DNA of 64,000 bases from Phymorhynchus buccinoides (GCA_017654935.2 CM065699.1:3785665-3849664), one strand, 5' to 3'; shown: positions 1 to 13,964, counted from the stretch's first letter. Numbers and translations: made by a program. Notes: a model not told the origin generated them from the letters alone.

Positions 1-2660
1 TCTTCAATCTTCTTCTGCATTCAATATTGTGACTGTCAAAGTGCACTACTGTTAATGCAGTACTTCAGTGTGTCAGTATTATTGTCGGACATTCATGACA
101 TTCTTGCCTTCCTTTCTCGTTTTCCCCTTGATATTGAACCACACGAAATAAGTAATGCATGTGTAATTCTGTGTGTGATGGTGTTTGTTGTGAGCGCGTG
201 CTTAGGCGGAGATTATAAACGTGTATTTGATTAAAACAATCTCGTGTTTGTGTTTCAGTTACCTATTTTTCACTTACAGTGGAGTACTCTTATCACAACA
301 CTGGATAACAGGAACTATTGGTTAACGCACAAAGTCTGTTTCCACTGAAGAAACCCCTCTTTATTATCACTTAATGCTTAACAAAAAAAATACTGGTTAA
401 CACACACAAACATCTGTGTCCACTGTATAGATTAAATCTGTAATCAGCAATCTGGACTGTAATAGCTTTTTCACTTCTTTTTTTGTTTGTTTGCTGCTTC
501 TGGTGATTAAAAATGATTTCTTATTTCTGGTACACTTGTACCTGTGAAAGCATCACAATAACTGATTGAAATAAAAGACAAGATTCAAAATAAAACTGTC
601 TGTCTGTCTCTCTTCTTGTTTATCAGTTTATGGATGGAATATCATCGACACTGGCTTTTCCTTTCATTCTGAAACTGAACATTTGCTGAGATATGGGTGT
701 TGCGGTTCTGTTTCATCTTCTTATAATTTTGCTCTTTATCTTTTTCCCCCTAACGCTCTTTCCAACCAGTTTCTCTCTTATCTCTTGAGCTACAAAGTGA
801 GAATGAATCTTGTGTAGTTTGATTTTATGAAGTCATTCCATTGTGTGAAGATCGGGCAATAATTTGTGAAGTTGCTCATAGGATAGAGAGAGAGAAAAAG
901 AGATAGAGATTACATTTTCTTTGATCTCCAATTTCTTCTGCTTCTTTTTTCTGTTTATGTTTTTAAGAACCCTGTTGCTTTTTTGAAATGATCTTTTTTC
1001 ATGAATGTGTGTCAAATTTCAAATCCAACTTCTTTGTGAAAGCATTAAATGTTTCTGGAATGTTTGTCGCTTGGCTGTGTGAAACTGTGCATTATCAGAA
1101 ATTACTCTTTTTCTTTTGAAACCGTGTTCAATGATTGGCATTTGACACTCATGGTTGGACATACATGTACGTATGTACATGTTCATCATTTGTTGTATTC
1201 ATTTGTATAGCTTGTAATGAAAAGATAATAAATAGAGATAAAGTTCAACATTCTTTTAAGTGTTTGGCTTGATGCTTGTATGCTTGGGTTTGCCTGGTGT
1301 CTTGATTTTTTGTTTTTTGTTGCTGTCCCAAGTACAATGGCATTGCTCTCACGCCACTTATTCCAAGTCCCAACTTACAGCCACACCCCAGTTTGTCAGT
1401 TCGCAGAATCTGAAACCAGCAGTCCAAGGGGAGCGAATCTATCAGGCATCAGAATTGTCAGTGGATCAGAGGATTTCAGAGGATTAAGAATTTCTGACAG
1501 AGGATTGGCTTCTCCTGTCAGAGGTTTTGCCTTTGTATTGAGTGTTATCCTTTGTGTTAAGCAGCATTTTAAAGTGATTTATCACTACATTAAGCCTTTT
1601 TGGTGGTGTTGGGAACTCATTTCAGTGTTGTCCCCCTATAATCCGGGGCCTTGATGGCTCTTTTACCACGGTTTTCAGAGGATTGGACTTCAGACTATTC
1701 TGATGCCTGATCTATGTTAGGCCGCCAGGAGGAAAGCAACTGAGGAGACACTGCACTGCTGCTGAGTCACCTCGGTGGAGTTCAGTGGAGCCTGTTCTGA
1801 GCTAGCATATGCAGGACATCACCTACTAAATCTCATACTGGCGACAATAATGTGTTGGTCGCTGAGCCAGCATGAGTGAAGTCTTCCTCCGAGAGCGAAG
1901 ATTCTCTGATTGTCTCAGTCTGTCTCTCAGTCTGTCTGTCTTTTTCTCTCTCTCTCTGTCAGTGTGGTGTTTGTGAGTCTGTCTGTCTGTCTGTTGTCTC
2001 TCTCTGTGCATGTGGCATAAACCCATAAGATCGTATATTAACATAATACACTATTTGTAGCGCCCTATGAAAAATCATTAAAAAAAATATTTAAATTGAG
2101 TAGGCTGTCTCCGAGATTAACAAAAAGTTAATTAATTCAGTGCCAAAGATCAAGGTCAACTATGTTATAGTGATTTGTTGAGACCCATCAGCCTCAGCTA
2201 GTAGTGATATAGAAACACCCGAAGGTGCTGATGGGACCCAGGGATGCACCAGCCATGCCTGCCCTATCAACACGAGAGCAGCCCTGCCCCAGCCCTGGAA
2301 GTCCGTGTTGTGTTACTGGGGAGCAGGCACACACGGGACATTCCATTAAGCATACAAGGCACATAGCTACTCCCGGCTTGGTGACCATCGGATACGATAC
2401 AAAGGAGTCCTTGCGAAATGTCCCCATGGGTGTACCAGTCCATTTTTCATGACTGCAGAGCCCACCGGCAAAAGACACCCACTCAGAAACCAGAACGCAT
2501 CCATCAGCCCCCAAAAAGGACAGACGAGGCCAGTGCATCCCTGACAAAGCCACAGGCTCTCGCCTTACGGACTTATGCCTCAGAAGAGAGTCCCAGAATG
2601 TGGTCTTATTTGTGGTGTAGTAATACACCAGAAAAAAATAAATGTGAAGCAATTCTTTGC
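1..2660. other. Non-coding sequence, no gene recognised
   Basis: I see no open frame with recognisable protein content and no tRNA or rRNA. The stretch is moderately AT-rich with short CT/TC runs (about 1915-2005). One small inverted-repeat element lies at 277-425. The sequence around 2190-2640 is GC-richer and has open frames on both strands, but none resembles a known family. Confidence 0.5.
277..425. mobile_element. MITE-like element, CAGTGGAGTAC family
   Basis: The element is flanked by TA on both sides. It begins CAGTGGAGTACTCTTA and ends in CCACTG, so only the outermost bases are inverted. Its interior (AACTATTGGTTAACGCAC, CCCCTCTTTATT) is shared with the elements at 21847-22022 and 23745-23919, which have better terminal inverted repeats. 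TA target duplication and a CAGTG start suggest a Tc1/pogo-type non-autonomous element. Confidence 0.55.
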
Positions 2661-2675
2661 AAAGTATCACACAAT

Positions 2676-3395
2676 ACTCTGCAGACAGACAGAGGAAGAA
2701 ACAGAGTAAGGAAGAAACAGGCAGAGGAAGAAACAGAGTAAGGAAGAAACAGACAGAGGAAGAAACAGACAGAGGAAGAAACAGACAGAGGAAGAAACAG
2801 ACAGAGGAAGAAACAGACAGGAAGAAACAGACAGAGGAAGAAACAGACAGGAAGAAACAGACAGAGGAAGAAACAGACAGAGGAAGAAACAGACAGGAAG
2901 AAACAGACAGACAGAGGAAGAAACAGACAGACAGAGGAAGAAACAGACAGACAGAGGAAGAAACAGACAGACAGAGGAAGAAACAGACAGACAGAAACAG
3001 AAGAAACAGACAGACAGAAGAAACAGACAAAGGAAGAAACAGACAGAGGAAGAAACAGACAGACAGAGGAAGGAACAGACAGGAAGAAACAGACAGACAG
3101 AGGAAGAAACAGACAGAGGAAGAACCAGACAGGAAGAAACAGACAGACAGAGGAAGGAACAGACAGGAAGAAACAGACAGACAGAGGAAGAAACAGACAG
3201 AGGAAGAAACAGACAGGAAGAAACAGACAGACAGAGGAAGAAACAGACAGGAAGAAACAGGCAGAGGAAGAAACAGACAAAGGAAGAAACAGACAGAGGA
3301 AGAAACAGACAGGAAGAAACAGGCAGACAGAGGAAGAAACAGACACACAGAGGAAGAAACAGACAGAGGAAGAAACAGACAGACAGAGGGAGAAA
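2676..3395. repeat. Purine-rich GGAAGAAACAGACAG minisatellite
   Basis: About 720 bp of irregular tandem units built from GGAAGAAACAG and one to three copies of ACAG. The plus strand is almost entirely A and G plus the C of ACAG, so all open frames across it are repeat artefacts. Confidence 0.9.
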
Positions 3396-3576
3396 CATAA
3401 TAATAATAATAATAGTGAATCATTTATATAGCGCATTCCTCCACCAATGTGGAGCTCTATGCGCTTAACAACAACAAAAATTAAAAGCAACAAATTCAAC
3501 AACAAAACGAAATAATCGCTCACGCACATGCAAATAGGCATACACATACACACCCCACCCACACATACACGCACAT

Positions 3577-3875
<299 letters not shown>

Positions 3876-5220
3876 ACAAAGCTGACGTACACATTGCAGT
3901 CAACACACAGTGAAACTAATATGGGGGGAGGGGAGTGTGTGTGTGAGAATAGAGTCCAGAAGTAATGTGGCCTAAAGGTTGTGATGTAGCTTGAACAGGT
4001 GGGTCTTGAGAGCTGATTTGAACATTGCAAGGACTGGATATGGCGGATTTCGCGTGGTAAGGAGTTCCAAACTGATGGGGCCGAAAAGGAAAAGGAGCGC
4101 TCACCAAACATTTTTGTTCGTGTACTAGGAACACAGAGAATTTTGGAATCTGAAGATGACCGCAATTGCCTTGATGGAGTATAGACAGAAAGCATGTCAG
4201 AAATGTAGCTAGGGGCATTTCCAGAGAAATAAGAATGACATAGAGTGGAAATTTTGTAGTCAATACGTGCTTTGATGGAAAGCCAATGAAGGGATATCAG
4301 GAGTGGTTGAACATGATGATACTTAGAGACCTTGAAGACAAGTCTGGCAGCAGAGTTCTGGACTTTTTGAAGCTTGTCAATGAGGTGTTGGGGGCAGCCA
4401 TACAAGAGTGAATTACAATAATCTAGTTTAGAGAGAACAAAAGCGCAGACTAGTATTTTAGTAGTATCTATAGACAGGAGATGGCGAATCGTACCAATGC
4501 GACGCAGCTCACAGTATGCTGACCGACAGATAGTTTGAACTTGTGAGTCAACACTCATATCTTGAGAGATGTGGAAGCCAAGATTTCTAGCAGAAGGAGA
4601 AAAAGGTATTTGAGTGTCACAGACAGAGATGGAATCAGGCTTTGGGTACGAAAGTTTTCTAGATGGAGAGTGGATGAACAAGGCCTCCGTTTTGTTGTCA
4701 TTCAGCTTCAGTTTGTTTTGTAGGCCTAGCATCCATGATTTGATGTTGCGAATGCAGAATTCAAGTGAAGATATAGAAGGAAGAATGGTAGATGGGGATA
4801 CAGGCTTGTGGAGTTGTGTATCATCAGCAAAAGACTGAGAATCAACTGAATGAGAAGTGATCAACTCGGACAGGGGTTTAGTGTACATGATGAAGAGGAC
4901 TGGTCCAAGTACTGTCTCCTGTCGGTGTCTACTGTCACATGTGAGGCCAACCATTGCAGAAGATGAGTCATTGATGGAGACAGACTGAGTTCGACCAGAA
5001 AGGTAAGACGAGAACCATGACAGAGCAGTGCTTGATATTCCATAGGTGATTTGAAGCCTCTTAAGGAGTATATGGTGGTCAATAGTATCAAAAGCAGCTG
5101 AAAGATCCAAAAGAGTTAATATAGATGCGTCACCAGAGTCAAGAGCTAAGAGAATGTCATTAGTTACTTTCAACAGTGCCGTTTCAGTGCTGTGAAATGG
5201 CCTGTACGCTGATTGTGAAC

Positions 5221-5493
5221 AACTGATGAGTTGATTCTCGTCTCCTTTCCATTCCCTCCATCCGTCTCAAATCTGCTGGCCAACGTTCTTTTTCTTGTCA
5301 AGCACCATCTCTGTGGAATGCTCTGCCTTCTCCTCTCCGACACTCCAACTCAGTCTCCTCATTCAAAACCTCTCTTAAAACCCATCTTTTTCCTGCTGCG
5401 CCCTAAATATTTGATCAGTTGTCTATCGTTGTGTGCACGTGAGGGAAGATTGAATAAGAGGTTTGTGCTGTGCTTTGTGGTGCATGTGTGTGA

Positions 5494-5570
<77 letters not shown>

Positions 5571-5852
5571 GTGTGTGTGTGAGCATACATGTGTGCTTGT
5601 GTGTGTTTTGGTTTTGTGGGTTGTGTGTGCACGCATGTGTGTGTATGTGTCTATGTTTGTGTGCGTGTCTGTGTGTCTGTCTGCGTGCGTACGTTTTTGT
5701 GTGAGGGTGTTTGTGTATGTGTGTTGGTGTATGTGGTCAGTCCATGCAGCTCGGTTGCTGTGGCTTACCGAATGGGGTATGAACGAGTTGGCGTCGATAA
5801 ATATGTGTGTGTGTGTGTGTGCGCGTGTGCGCGTGTGCGTGTGCGTGTGTGC

Positions 5853-5935
<83 letters not shown>

Positions 5936-6062
5936 GCTTTGTATATGCGCTGTTGCTGGTTAATGCTGTTTTTGTTGTCTGTTGATGAATCATTGATTGT
6001 AAAGCGCTTTGGGCTCATCTGAGGTAAAGCGCTATATAAATGTACAATTATTATTATTATTG
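5221..6062 (+). mobile_element. 5'-truncated LINE 3' end nested in the older LINE
   Basis: On the plus strand the sequence encodes the last RT residues (QRSFSCQAP, LWNALPSPLRH, SFKTSLKTHLFPAAP, stop near 5405). A 3' UTR follows, containing (GT)n at about 5497-5570 and 5803-5900 and (GA)n at 5901-5934. It ends with GTAAAGCGCTTTGGGCTC, AGCGCTATATAAATG and (ATT)n. It interrupts the minus-strand LINE between its NEH and QSAYR codons, so it inserted later and in the opposite orientation. Confidence 0.85.
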
Positions 6063-7295
6063 ATGTTCATTGAGATAGCCTAGGAGTTGATGAAGAACTA
6101 ATTTCTCAATGATTTTTTATATGAAAGAGAGGTTGGATATAGGCCTATAGTTCTTGAGAGTGTTTGGGTCAAGGGATGATTTCTTTAGAAGTGGTTTGAC
6201 AATGGCAGTTTTGAACACAGATGGAAAGGAGCCAGATGTTAGAGAGTTGTTGACAATATGGGTGAGAGTAGGGAGTAGTTAATCAAGATACTCTATGAAA
6301 AGTGGCGTTGGTATAGGGTCAAGAGGACAGGAAGTGGGTTTAGCTTTTAGAATGATCTTCTTCAATTCAAAGGCAGTAACTGGCTGAAATTCCAAGAACG
6401 TGGATGTTGTTCCTATTTGGTCTAACAGGGTGGTAGGCCTAGGTGTGGAAGAAGCCTGATCAAGTTCGTTTCTGATCAGCTGGATTTTCTGAACAAAGTA
6501 GTCGTTAAAGACATCAGGAAGGTCACTGACAGGGTGGGTGGTAGGGAGAGGGGTGCTTTTTTCACGCCCCAGTAGTTTGCTGCAGATAGAAAACAGCCGA
6601 CTAGAGGTCACTGCATTGTTTATTTGGTCAGTGTAAAAGGAGGATCTTGCTGTCAACACTATGTTCGCTATTTTTCGTTTTGCAGCGTTGAAGATTTGTT
6701 TCGTAACGGTAAGGGGGGTCTTAAGCCATGCTCTTTCAGCTACACGCTTTTCTGACTTCGCCGAGTTCAGTTCAGTGCTAACTAAAGGGTACCACGGCTC
6801 TAGTCTATCGGCACGCTCTTGGCGGTGACGTAACGGCGCGTGTGTGTCGATAACGCGAGTGAGAGCGCTGTTAAGGTTGTTGACCGTGGGGCATGATTCA
6901 GGGCGATAGTCGCGCGCAACTCTGCTTGAAATGCTGATCTATCCATGCCGCGTACATTACGAGACTGTCTGTACGATGGGGTGTCAGACGGGACAGACAA
7001 ACATAGTTCACAAACAAGAAATTCAGTTGATAGATATCAACTAAAGGAGGCAAAACAGTGTTAACATTATGTAGAACAGTGTATTGCACTTCAAAAGTGT
7101 ATGAACATATATGTCTTTTCAAAATATCTTCAACGTGATGCAGTTGGCTACTTTAGAGAAGAAGAAAAAAGTTACATAAAATATGAACGTGTCATAAAAT
7201 ACGTTCGTCATCCACCGCTCAGACAAGAACAAAAAAGAAGTTCAACACAGTAAAGTGAGATCATATTGCTGCAAATGAAAGTTTAGTTGTGAAAC

Positions 7296-8720
7296 AGAAA
7301 ATAATCAGACTTTGAGATCGGGAGTCATAAACATGACAAGGATAGGATCAGCCTAGGGTTGTCATGAAACTGAAAGAAACCAGACTTTGAGATCGAGGTG
7401 ATATAAACATGAAGAAGATATGGTTAGGATTAGCCTAGGGTTGTTGTGAAACTGAAACGAACCAGACTTTGAGTGATCGAGAGCTATAAAATTGAATAGG
7501 ATAGGGCTAGGGTCAGCCTAGGGTTGTTGTCGTGAAACTAAAAAGAACCAGACTTTGAGATCTAGAGTCGTAAACACGTAGGTAATATGGTTAGGATCAG
7601 CCTAAGTTTGTTGTCATGAAACTGAAGAGAACGAGACTTTGAGATCGACAGTCTTAAACATGAAGAAGATAGGACTAGGATCAGCCTAAGGATGTTGTAA
7701 TGAAACTGGAAAGAACCAGACTTTGAGATCGATAATCATAAACATGAAGAGGATAGGGTTAGGATCAGCGAGGGTTTATTGCCATGAAGCTGAAGGAAGC
7801 CAGAGTTTGAGATTGAGGGTCATAAACATGAAGAGAATAAGGGTAGTATCAGCCTTAAGTTGTTGACAGGGAGGGTTGTAGCGAAACTGAAGAGAACCAG
7901 ACTTTGAGATCAAGTCATAAACACAAAGAAGATTGGGTTAGGATCAGCCTGGGGTTATTGCCATGAAACTAAAAGAAATCAGATTTTGACATCAATAACC
8001 GTAAACACGAAGTGGATAGGGCTAGGATCAGCCTGGGTTTGTCATTAAGCTGAAAAGAACCAGATTTTGATATCAAGAATCATAAACATGTAGGGGATAG
8101 AGTTAGGATCAGCTTAGAGTTGTCATGAAACTGAAAAGAACCAGACTTTGAGATCGAGAGTCGCAATCATGAATATGATAAGGTCAGGATCAGCCTATGC
8201 ATGTTGTTATGAAACTGAAATAAGCCAGAGTTTGAGATCGAGTCATAAATATGAATAGGATATGGTTAGGATCAGCCTAGGGTTGTTATGAAATTGTAAA
8301 GAACCGGACTTTGACACTGAGAGCCATAACATGAATATGATAGGGCCAGGATCAGCCTAGAGTTATTGTTATAAAACTGAAAAAAAACCACAGACTTCGA
8401 GATCGAGAGTCGTAAACACGAAGAGGATAAGAATAGGATCAGCCTACAATTGTTGTCATTAAGCTAAAAAGTACCAGACTTTGAGATCAAGAATCATAAA
8501 GACGAAGAGGATAGGGTTAGGATCAGCCTCGGGTTGTCATGAAACTGAAAATAAATCAGACTTTGATATCGAGAGTCTGAAGAGAATAGGGTTAAGATCA
8601 GCCTATGGTTGTTGTCATAAAACTGAAAGAAACCAGACTTTGACTTTCGAGATAGAGAGTCATAAACACAAAGAGAGTAGGGTTAGGCTCAGCCTACGGT
8701 TGTGTGAATGAAACTGAAAA
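7296..8720. repeat. Degenerate minisatellite, about 90 bp per unit
   Basis: Roughly 15 diverged units share AGGATCAGCCTAGGGTTG, TGAAACTGAAAAGAACCAG and ACTTTGAGATCGAGAGTC followed by ATAAACATGAAGAGGATAGG. Unit length varies by several bases and many units carry substitutions, so the array looks old. No coding potential is evident. Confidence 0.85.
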
Positions 8721-8938
8721 GAACCAACTTGGCTCATGGTCGTCTTTCACTGTCACCTGATTGTGTCCATCTGCTAACCTTTGTACTAGGCCTATAGAGA
8801 CTGACCCTGCTTCCATAGCTCAACACCACAGCACAGAGAGAGTCGCAGCACTAGGCCTACCTAACGGTTTCGATCAGTTGCTAGCTAACGCATTTTCATG
8901 AATCTCTCAACGGTCGTGTGTGCATCAATGAAAAATAA

Positions 8939-8982
<44 letters not shown>

Positions 8983-9151
8983 ATAGTCAACTAATAAATG
9001 AACGTGAGGACAGAAGAATATAAAATCCATCCATAAGTCTTTCTTCAAAATAAAGGGTTTGATGAATTTACAATGCCAAGCAATATAGAAAGAAAACGTT
9101 TTGTTTCTAATATCTGAGTAATAGCAAAATGAACAGCCTTCCTTCACAGTA
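8699..9151. repeat. Segmental duplicate, copy 1 (with G43 tract)
   Basis: This segment matches 10389-10821 in direct orientation, starting at GTGTGAATGAAACTG and ending at AGCAAAATGAACAGC. The main difference is a run of 43 G at 8939-8981 where the second copy has a short AG-rich stretch. It also overlaps the end of the upstream minisatellite. Confidence 0.85.
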
Positions 9152-9513
9152 ACCCCCCCCCCCACACACACACACACCTTCCCCAAGCGAATATTGTCTG
9201 CTAAATGAAATCCATTTGACATGACACATTTTGCTTTGTTTTGAGTCCCTGCACAGGATTATCATGCCAAAACGGCAACAACAAAAAATGTGAAGTGTGC
9301 AGTCATTTTATTTTTGTTTTTGTTATTATTATGAAGAATGCATTTTTATCTCTTTTGACAATGCACTTGCTGTGATATAGCAAAAGTTTGGCAAAGCACT
9401 TCCTTGATTTTGCAAAGGTTTAAGCAGACAACACGAACGTCAGTGGAGTGAATGGGTAGGGTGGGCTGGAGCATTGCCGACAGTAGTATAGTTAGCGATT
9501 GGCAATGAGTGGA

Positions 9514-9540
9514 GGGGGGGGGGGGGGGGGGGGGGGGGGG
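9514..9540. repeat. Poly-G run of 27
   Basis: An uninterrupted run of 27 G. The window also has a G43 run at 8939-8981, shorter G runs at about 12138-12155 and 25854-25872, and C runs at the mirrored SINE positions. Confidence 0.95.
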
Positions 9541-9556
9541 TAGCAAGAATGTTTAA

Positions 9557-9734
9557 AGGTGGACCCTGACGGATGAGTTTTTGCAAGAAACACGTCGAGA
9601 TCACCAGAAAGACAGCCTTTTCAAGGCTTAGAAAACTCACTTCGCTGTGGTTTCCTAGACATTAATCTGTCAAAACATTGTGATTCCTCCTAAGCAGATG
9701 TACCAGAGAGAAGCCATTTTGAATAGGGTGGGTG
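9557..9734 (+). mobile_element. Partial TTAA MITE, AGGTGGACCCTGACGG family
   Basis: Preceded by TTAA (9553-9556) and starting AGGTGGACCCTGACGGATGA. It matches the first third of the complete element at 20306-20852, including CACGTCGAGATCACC and GATTCCTCCT, and stops near the SINE tail that follows. The right terminal repeat is missing. Confidence 0.75.
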
Positions 9735-9737
9735 AAG

Positions 9738-9822
9738 GTATTAGGTATTAGGTACTTTATTGTGACAAAGGCGTCACTGTGAAATTCGGGTTGCTCCCAC
9801 CTGGAGAGCGGGTCGCAGCCAG
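9738..9822 (-). mobile_element. SINE 3' fragment
   Basis: The minus strand reads CTCTCCAGGTGGGAGCAACC, CGAATTTCACAGTGACGCC and a short A/T-rich tail of ATACCTAATACC type. This matches the 3' parts of the SINEs at 18137-18530 and 19691-20062. The tRNA-like head is absent. Confidence 0.7.
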
Positions 9823-10383
<561 letters not shown>

Positions 10384-10388
10384 CTACA

Positions 10389-10821
10389 GTTGTGTGAATA
10401 AAACTGAAAAGAACCAACTTGGCTCGTATTCATCTTTCACTGTCAACTGATTGTGTCCGTCTGCTAACATTTGTACTAGACCTAGGCCTACAGGGACTGA
10501 CCCTGCTTCCATAGCTCAACACCACAGCACAAAGAGAGTCGCATCACTAAGCCTACCTAACTGTTTTGGTCAGTTGCTAGGCTAACGCATATTCATGAGT
10601 CTCTCAATGGTAGTGTGTGCATCAATGAAAAAGAAAGAGGGGGGTCAAGGAATTGTGAACTGATAAATGAACGTGAGGATAGAAGAATGTAAAATCCATC
10701 CGTAAGTATTTCTTCAAAATAAAGGGTTTGATGAATTTATAAATGCCAAGTAATATAGAAAGAAAGCGTTTTGTTTCTAATATCCGAGTAATAGCAAAAT
10801 GAACAGCTTTCCTTAACAGTA
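10389..10821. repeat. Segmental duplicate, copy 2
   Basis: Direct repeat of 8699-9151, with scattered substitutions and without the long G run. Confidence 0.85.
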
Positions 10822-10860
10822 TACTCTTTGCAGAAGCGTAATACACAACTTTAATGTAAA

Positions 10861-11640
10861 ATCGCACACATGCGTGTGCACACACACACGCGCGCACGAA
10901 CACACACACGCGTGCGCACGAACACACACACACATGCACACACACACGTGCGCGCATGCACACGCACGCGTGCTCATGCACACACGCACACACACTGGCT
11001 TGCATGCGCATACACGCAAGCGCACACACACATGCACGCACGCAAGCGCACACACACACATGTGCACACACGCACGCGCGTGCAAACACACATGCGCATA
11101 CACGCATGCGTGCACACACAGGCACAAGCTTGCGCGCGCGTGCACACGTACACACGCAAAGAAAGGCATGCATGCACACACACATGCACACACAGGCGCA
11201 CACATACACACACACGTGCGCGCACACACACACACATGTGCGCACACACACACACACGTGTGCGCGCGCGAACACACACACGTGCACACGCACACTTACA
11301 CACACGTGCGCACACACATGCATGTGCACACACACATGCGCACGCTTTCACACACACACACACACATGTACACACACACACACACATACATGCGAGCACA
11401 CACACACACACATGTGCGCACACACATGCGCGCGCGAACACACATGCGTGCAAACGCACACACTCACACACACACGTGCGCACACACATGCATGTGCACA
11501 CACACACACATGCGCACGTTCACACACACACATGTACACACACACACATACATGCGCGCACACACACACACACACACGCATGCGCGCACATACACAAACA
11601 CGCGCTCGTGCATACACACACACACACACGGATGTGTGTG
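10861..11640. repeat. CA/CG alternating purine-pyrimidine tract
   Basis: About 780 bp made almost only of CACA, TGCG, CGCG and CATG steps, so purine and pyrimidine alternate nearly throughout. A shared motif of about 33 bp (TTTGCAGAAGCGTAATACAC and beyond) lies on both sides, at about 10827-10860 and 11846-11879. Confidence 0.9.
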
Positions 11641-12216
11641 CAGCCTAGACCCGCACATTTGGAATAGGAATGAACAGCTAAGTGCTACTTTTGACTATAT
11701 AAAAGTCTGGGTCTATTTGACCCGCGACGTGAGCAGTGGCTTCAAGAAAATGAGGTCACGATAACTCTATTTATAGTACCTTTGTGGTTTTATTATCATA
11801 CAATTCACGCCTGGTTTTTACTATAAGACAACACAAAATTTGTTTTTTGCAGAAGCGTAATACACAACTTTAATGTAAACTCGTTTGGCTTTCAAAATTC
11901 TGCAAATGTTTTGCATGCTATTCGTATGCTATACATCATAATTGTTTAGCAGTGTGGACATGCAAGTTTAAGCAGACGACACGAACTCCAGTGGAAACAA
12001 GGTTGCTAACGCACAACGCACACACGCAAGCATTGTTGTAAGCTATAAGAGACTTAGGCATAGAAAAAGCATGGCTCAACAGCACAGCACAGTAGGCTAA
12101 CACTTACACAGGCACACCCCCAGGGTGGGTGGGGGGCAGGGGGGGGGGGGGGGGGAAAAAAAGAGTTTTGTTTCTGAGTAATGAAACAAGGAACCTGAGA
12201 GACAGATGGAGACTTT

Positions 12217-12220
<4 letters not shown>
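11641..12220. other. Non-coding spacer
   Basis: No coding frame or named repeat is visible except the second copy of the motif flanking the CA/CG tract and a short G run near 12138-12155. Confidence 0.5.

Positions 12221-12305
<85 letters not shown>
12221..12305. repeat. (GA)n microsatellite
   Basis: Uninterrupted GA dinucleotides, followed by about 200 bp of non-repetitive sequence up to the assembly gap. Confidence 0.95.
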
Positions 12306-12311
<6 letters not shown>

Positions 12312-12503
12312 CAGAGGCAGAAAGCGAATGTGACACACCACTCAACTTGTCCAGCCATTCCCAACCGGGAGTCCGTAGTGAGAGGGTCTCTCTCTCTCGC
12401 TACGCGATGACCCGATGCAATGGTGGCAGTTGCATCGAAGTCTTGCTGTGTGGCAGCCAGCGAGAGGGGCGACGCCGGATCTCCTCCCTCACCATGGGAG
12501 TTG

Positions 12504-13003
12504 NNNNNNNNNNNNNNNNNNNNNNNNNNNNNNNNNNNNNNNNNNNNNNNNNNNNNNNNNNNNNNNNNNNNNNNNNNNNNNNNNNNNNNNNNNNNNNNNN
12601 NNNNNNNNNNNNNNNNNNNNNNNNNNNNNNNNNNNNNNNNNNNNNNNNNNNNNNNNNNNNNNNNNNNNNNNNNNNNNNNNNNNNNNNNNNNNNNNNNNNN
12701 NNNNNNNNNNNNNNNNNNNNNNNNNNNNNNNNNNNNNNNNNNNNNNNNNNNNNNNNNNNNNNNNNNNNNNNNNNNNNNNNNNNNNNNNNNNNNNNNNNNN
12801 NNNNNNNNNNNNNNNNNNNNNNNNNNNNNNNNNNNNNNNNNNNNNNNNNNNNNNNNNNNNNNNNNNNNNNNNNNNNNNNNNNNNNNNNNNNNNNNNNNNN
12901 NNNNNNNNNNNNNNNNNNNNNNNNNNNNNNNNNNNNNNNNNNNNNNNNNNNNNNNNNNNNNNNNNNNNNNNNNNNNNNNNNNNNNNNNNNNNNNNNNNNN
13001 NNN
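12504..13003. other. Assembly gap, 500 N
   Basis: Exactly 500 N, probably a placeholder of unknown true size. The outer end of the left palindrome arm is hidden in it: bases right of the gap match the right arm up to 32738, while bases left of it do not match what follows there. Confidence 0.99.
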
Positions 13004-13964
13004 GAAGCACGTATAAAAAGAACTATACATTTTAGAACAGGGAAAACTAATGCAGCCTATGGTATGAAACCGGTAGCAATAGCAATAAAGTGCGGACAAT
13101 TTAAACATTGATTTTAGCACATTGTTGGAGAATAGTAAACAAAACAGAGTGATGTGAATACATGACATCGTAATTAGCAATATAGCGTATCGGGATATAT
13201 GAAGAAAGAAAGGAAGGAAAAAAAAAAAAAGAAAAAAAAAAAATCATGGAGGGTCGAATGTAAGTGTCTCTCGTAGACTCGTTTTGAAGGTTGAGATAGA
13301 AGAGCATAATCTAATGTCGGACTGAAGGGAATTCCATATGAAGGAACCCGAGAAAGTAAAACTTGACTTGAATTTATCTATTCTTGTGTGTGGTAGAATA
13401 TAGTTACTTGAACCATAGCGATGTGAGGCTGGTGTAAGTAGATTTTTCAGGTATTGTGGAGCTAAGTCATAGTGTACTTTGTACATGAGAATGGCTTTAT
13501 TGTAGCTAAGCTGTGATTGCAGTGGAAGTATGTTTAACTGGGCTTGTTTTTCTGCTGTACTGAGTTCAGGATCAGGAAGGATTATTTTAGCTCCCCTTTT
13601 GTGCATAGAATTGAGTTTTAATAGGTGACAATTAGCAGCAGAGTCCCAGACTACAGATGCGTAATTAATGTGGGAGAGACAGTGGGCATGAAAAAACATC
13701 GTGCGTGCGTCTATATCTATGAAGGGTGTAAGTTTTTTTAGTAGGAATAAGCTGCGAGCAAGTTTATGTGTCATCTTTTCAATATGGAGTTGCCATTTTA
13801 GTTCGTCGTCTATTATCACTCCTAGGACTCGGTGCTCGCGTACTTGGTCTATGGCATTGTCATTAATATGAACATTTAAAATTAGAGGTTCTATTTGATG
13901 TTTTTGTCTTGAGGTAATTAACATGCTTTTGGATTTTTTTAGGATTGAGGACCATAAGGTTTTG

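Noticed and set aside
12104..13180. Open frames running through the N gap
   Set aside because: N is read as any residue; the frames have no meaning across an unknown gap.
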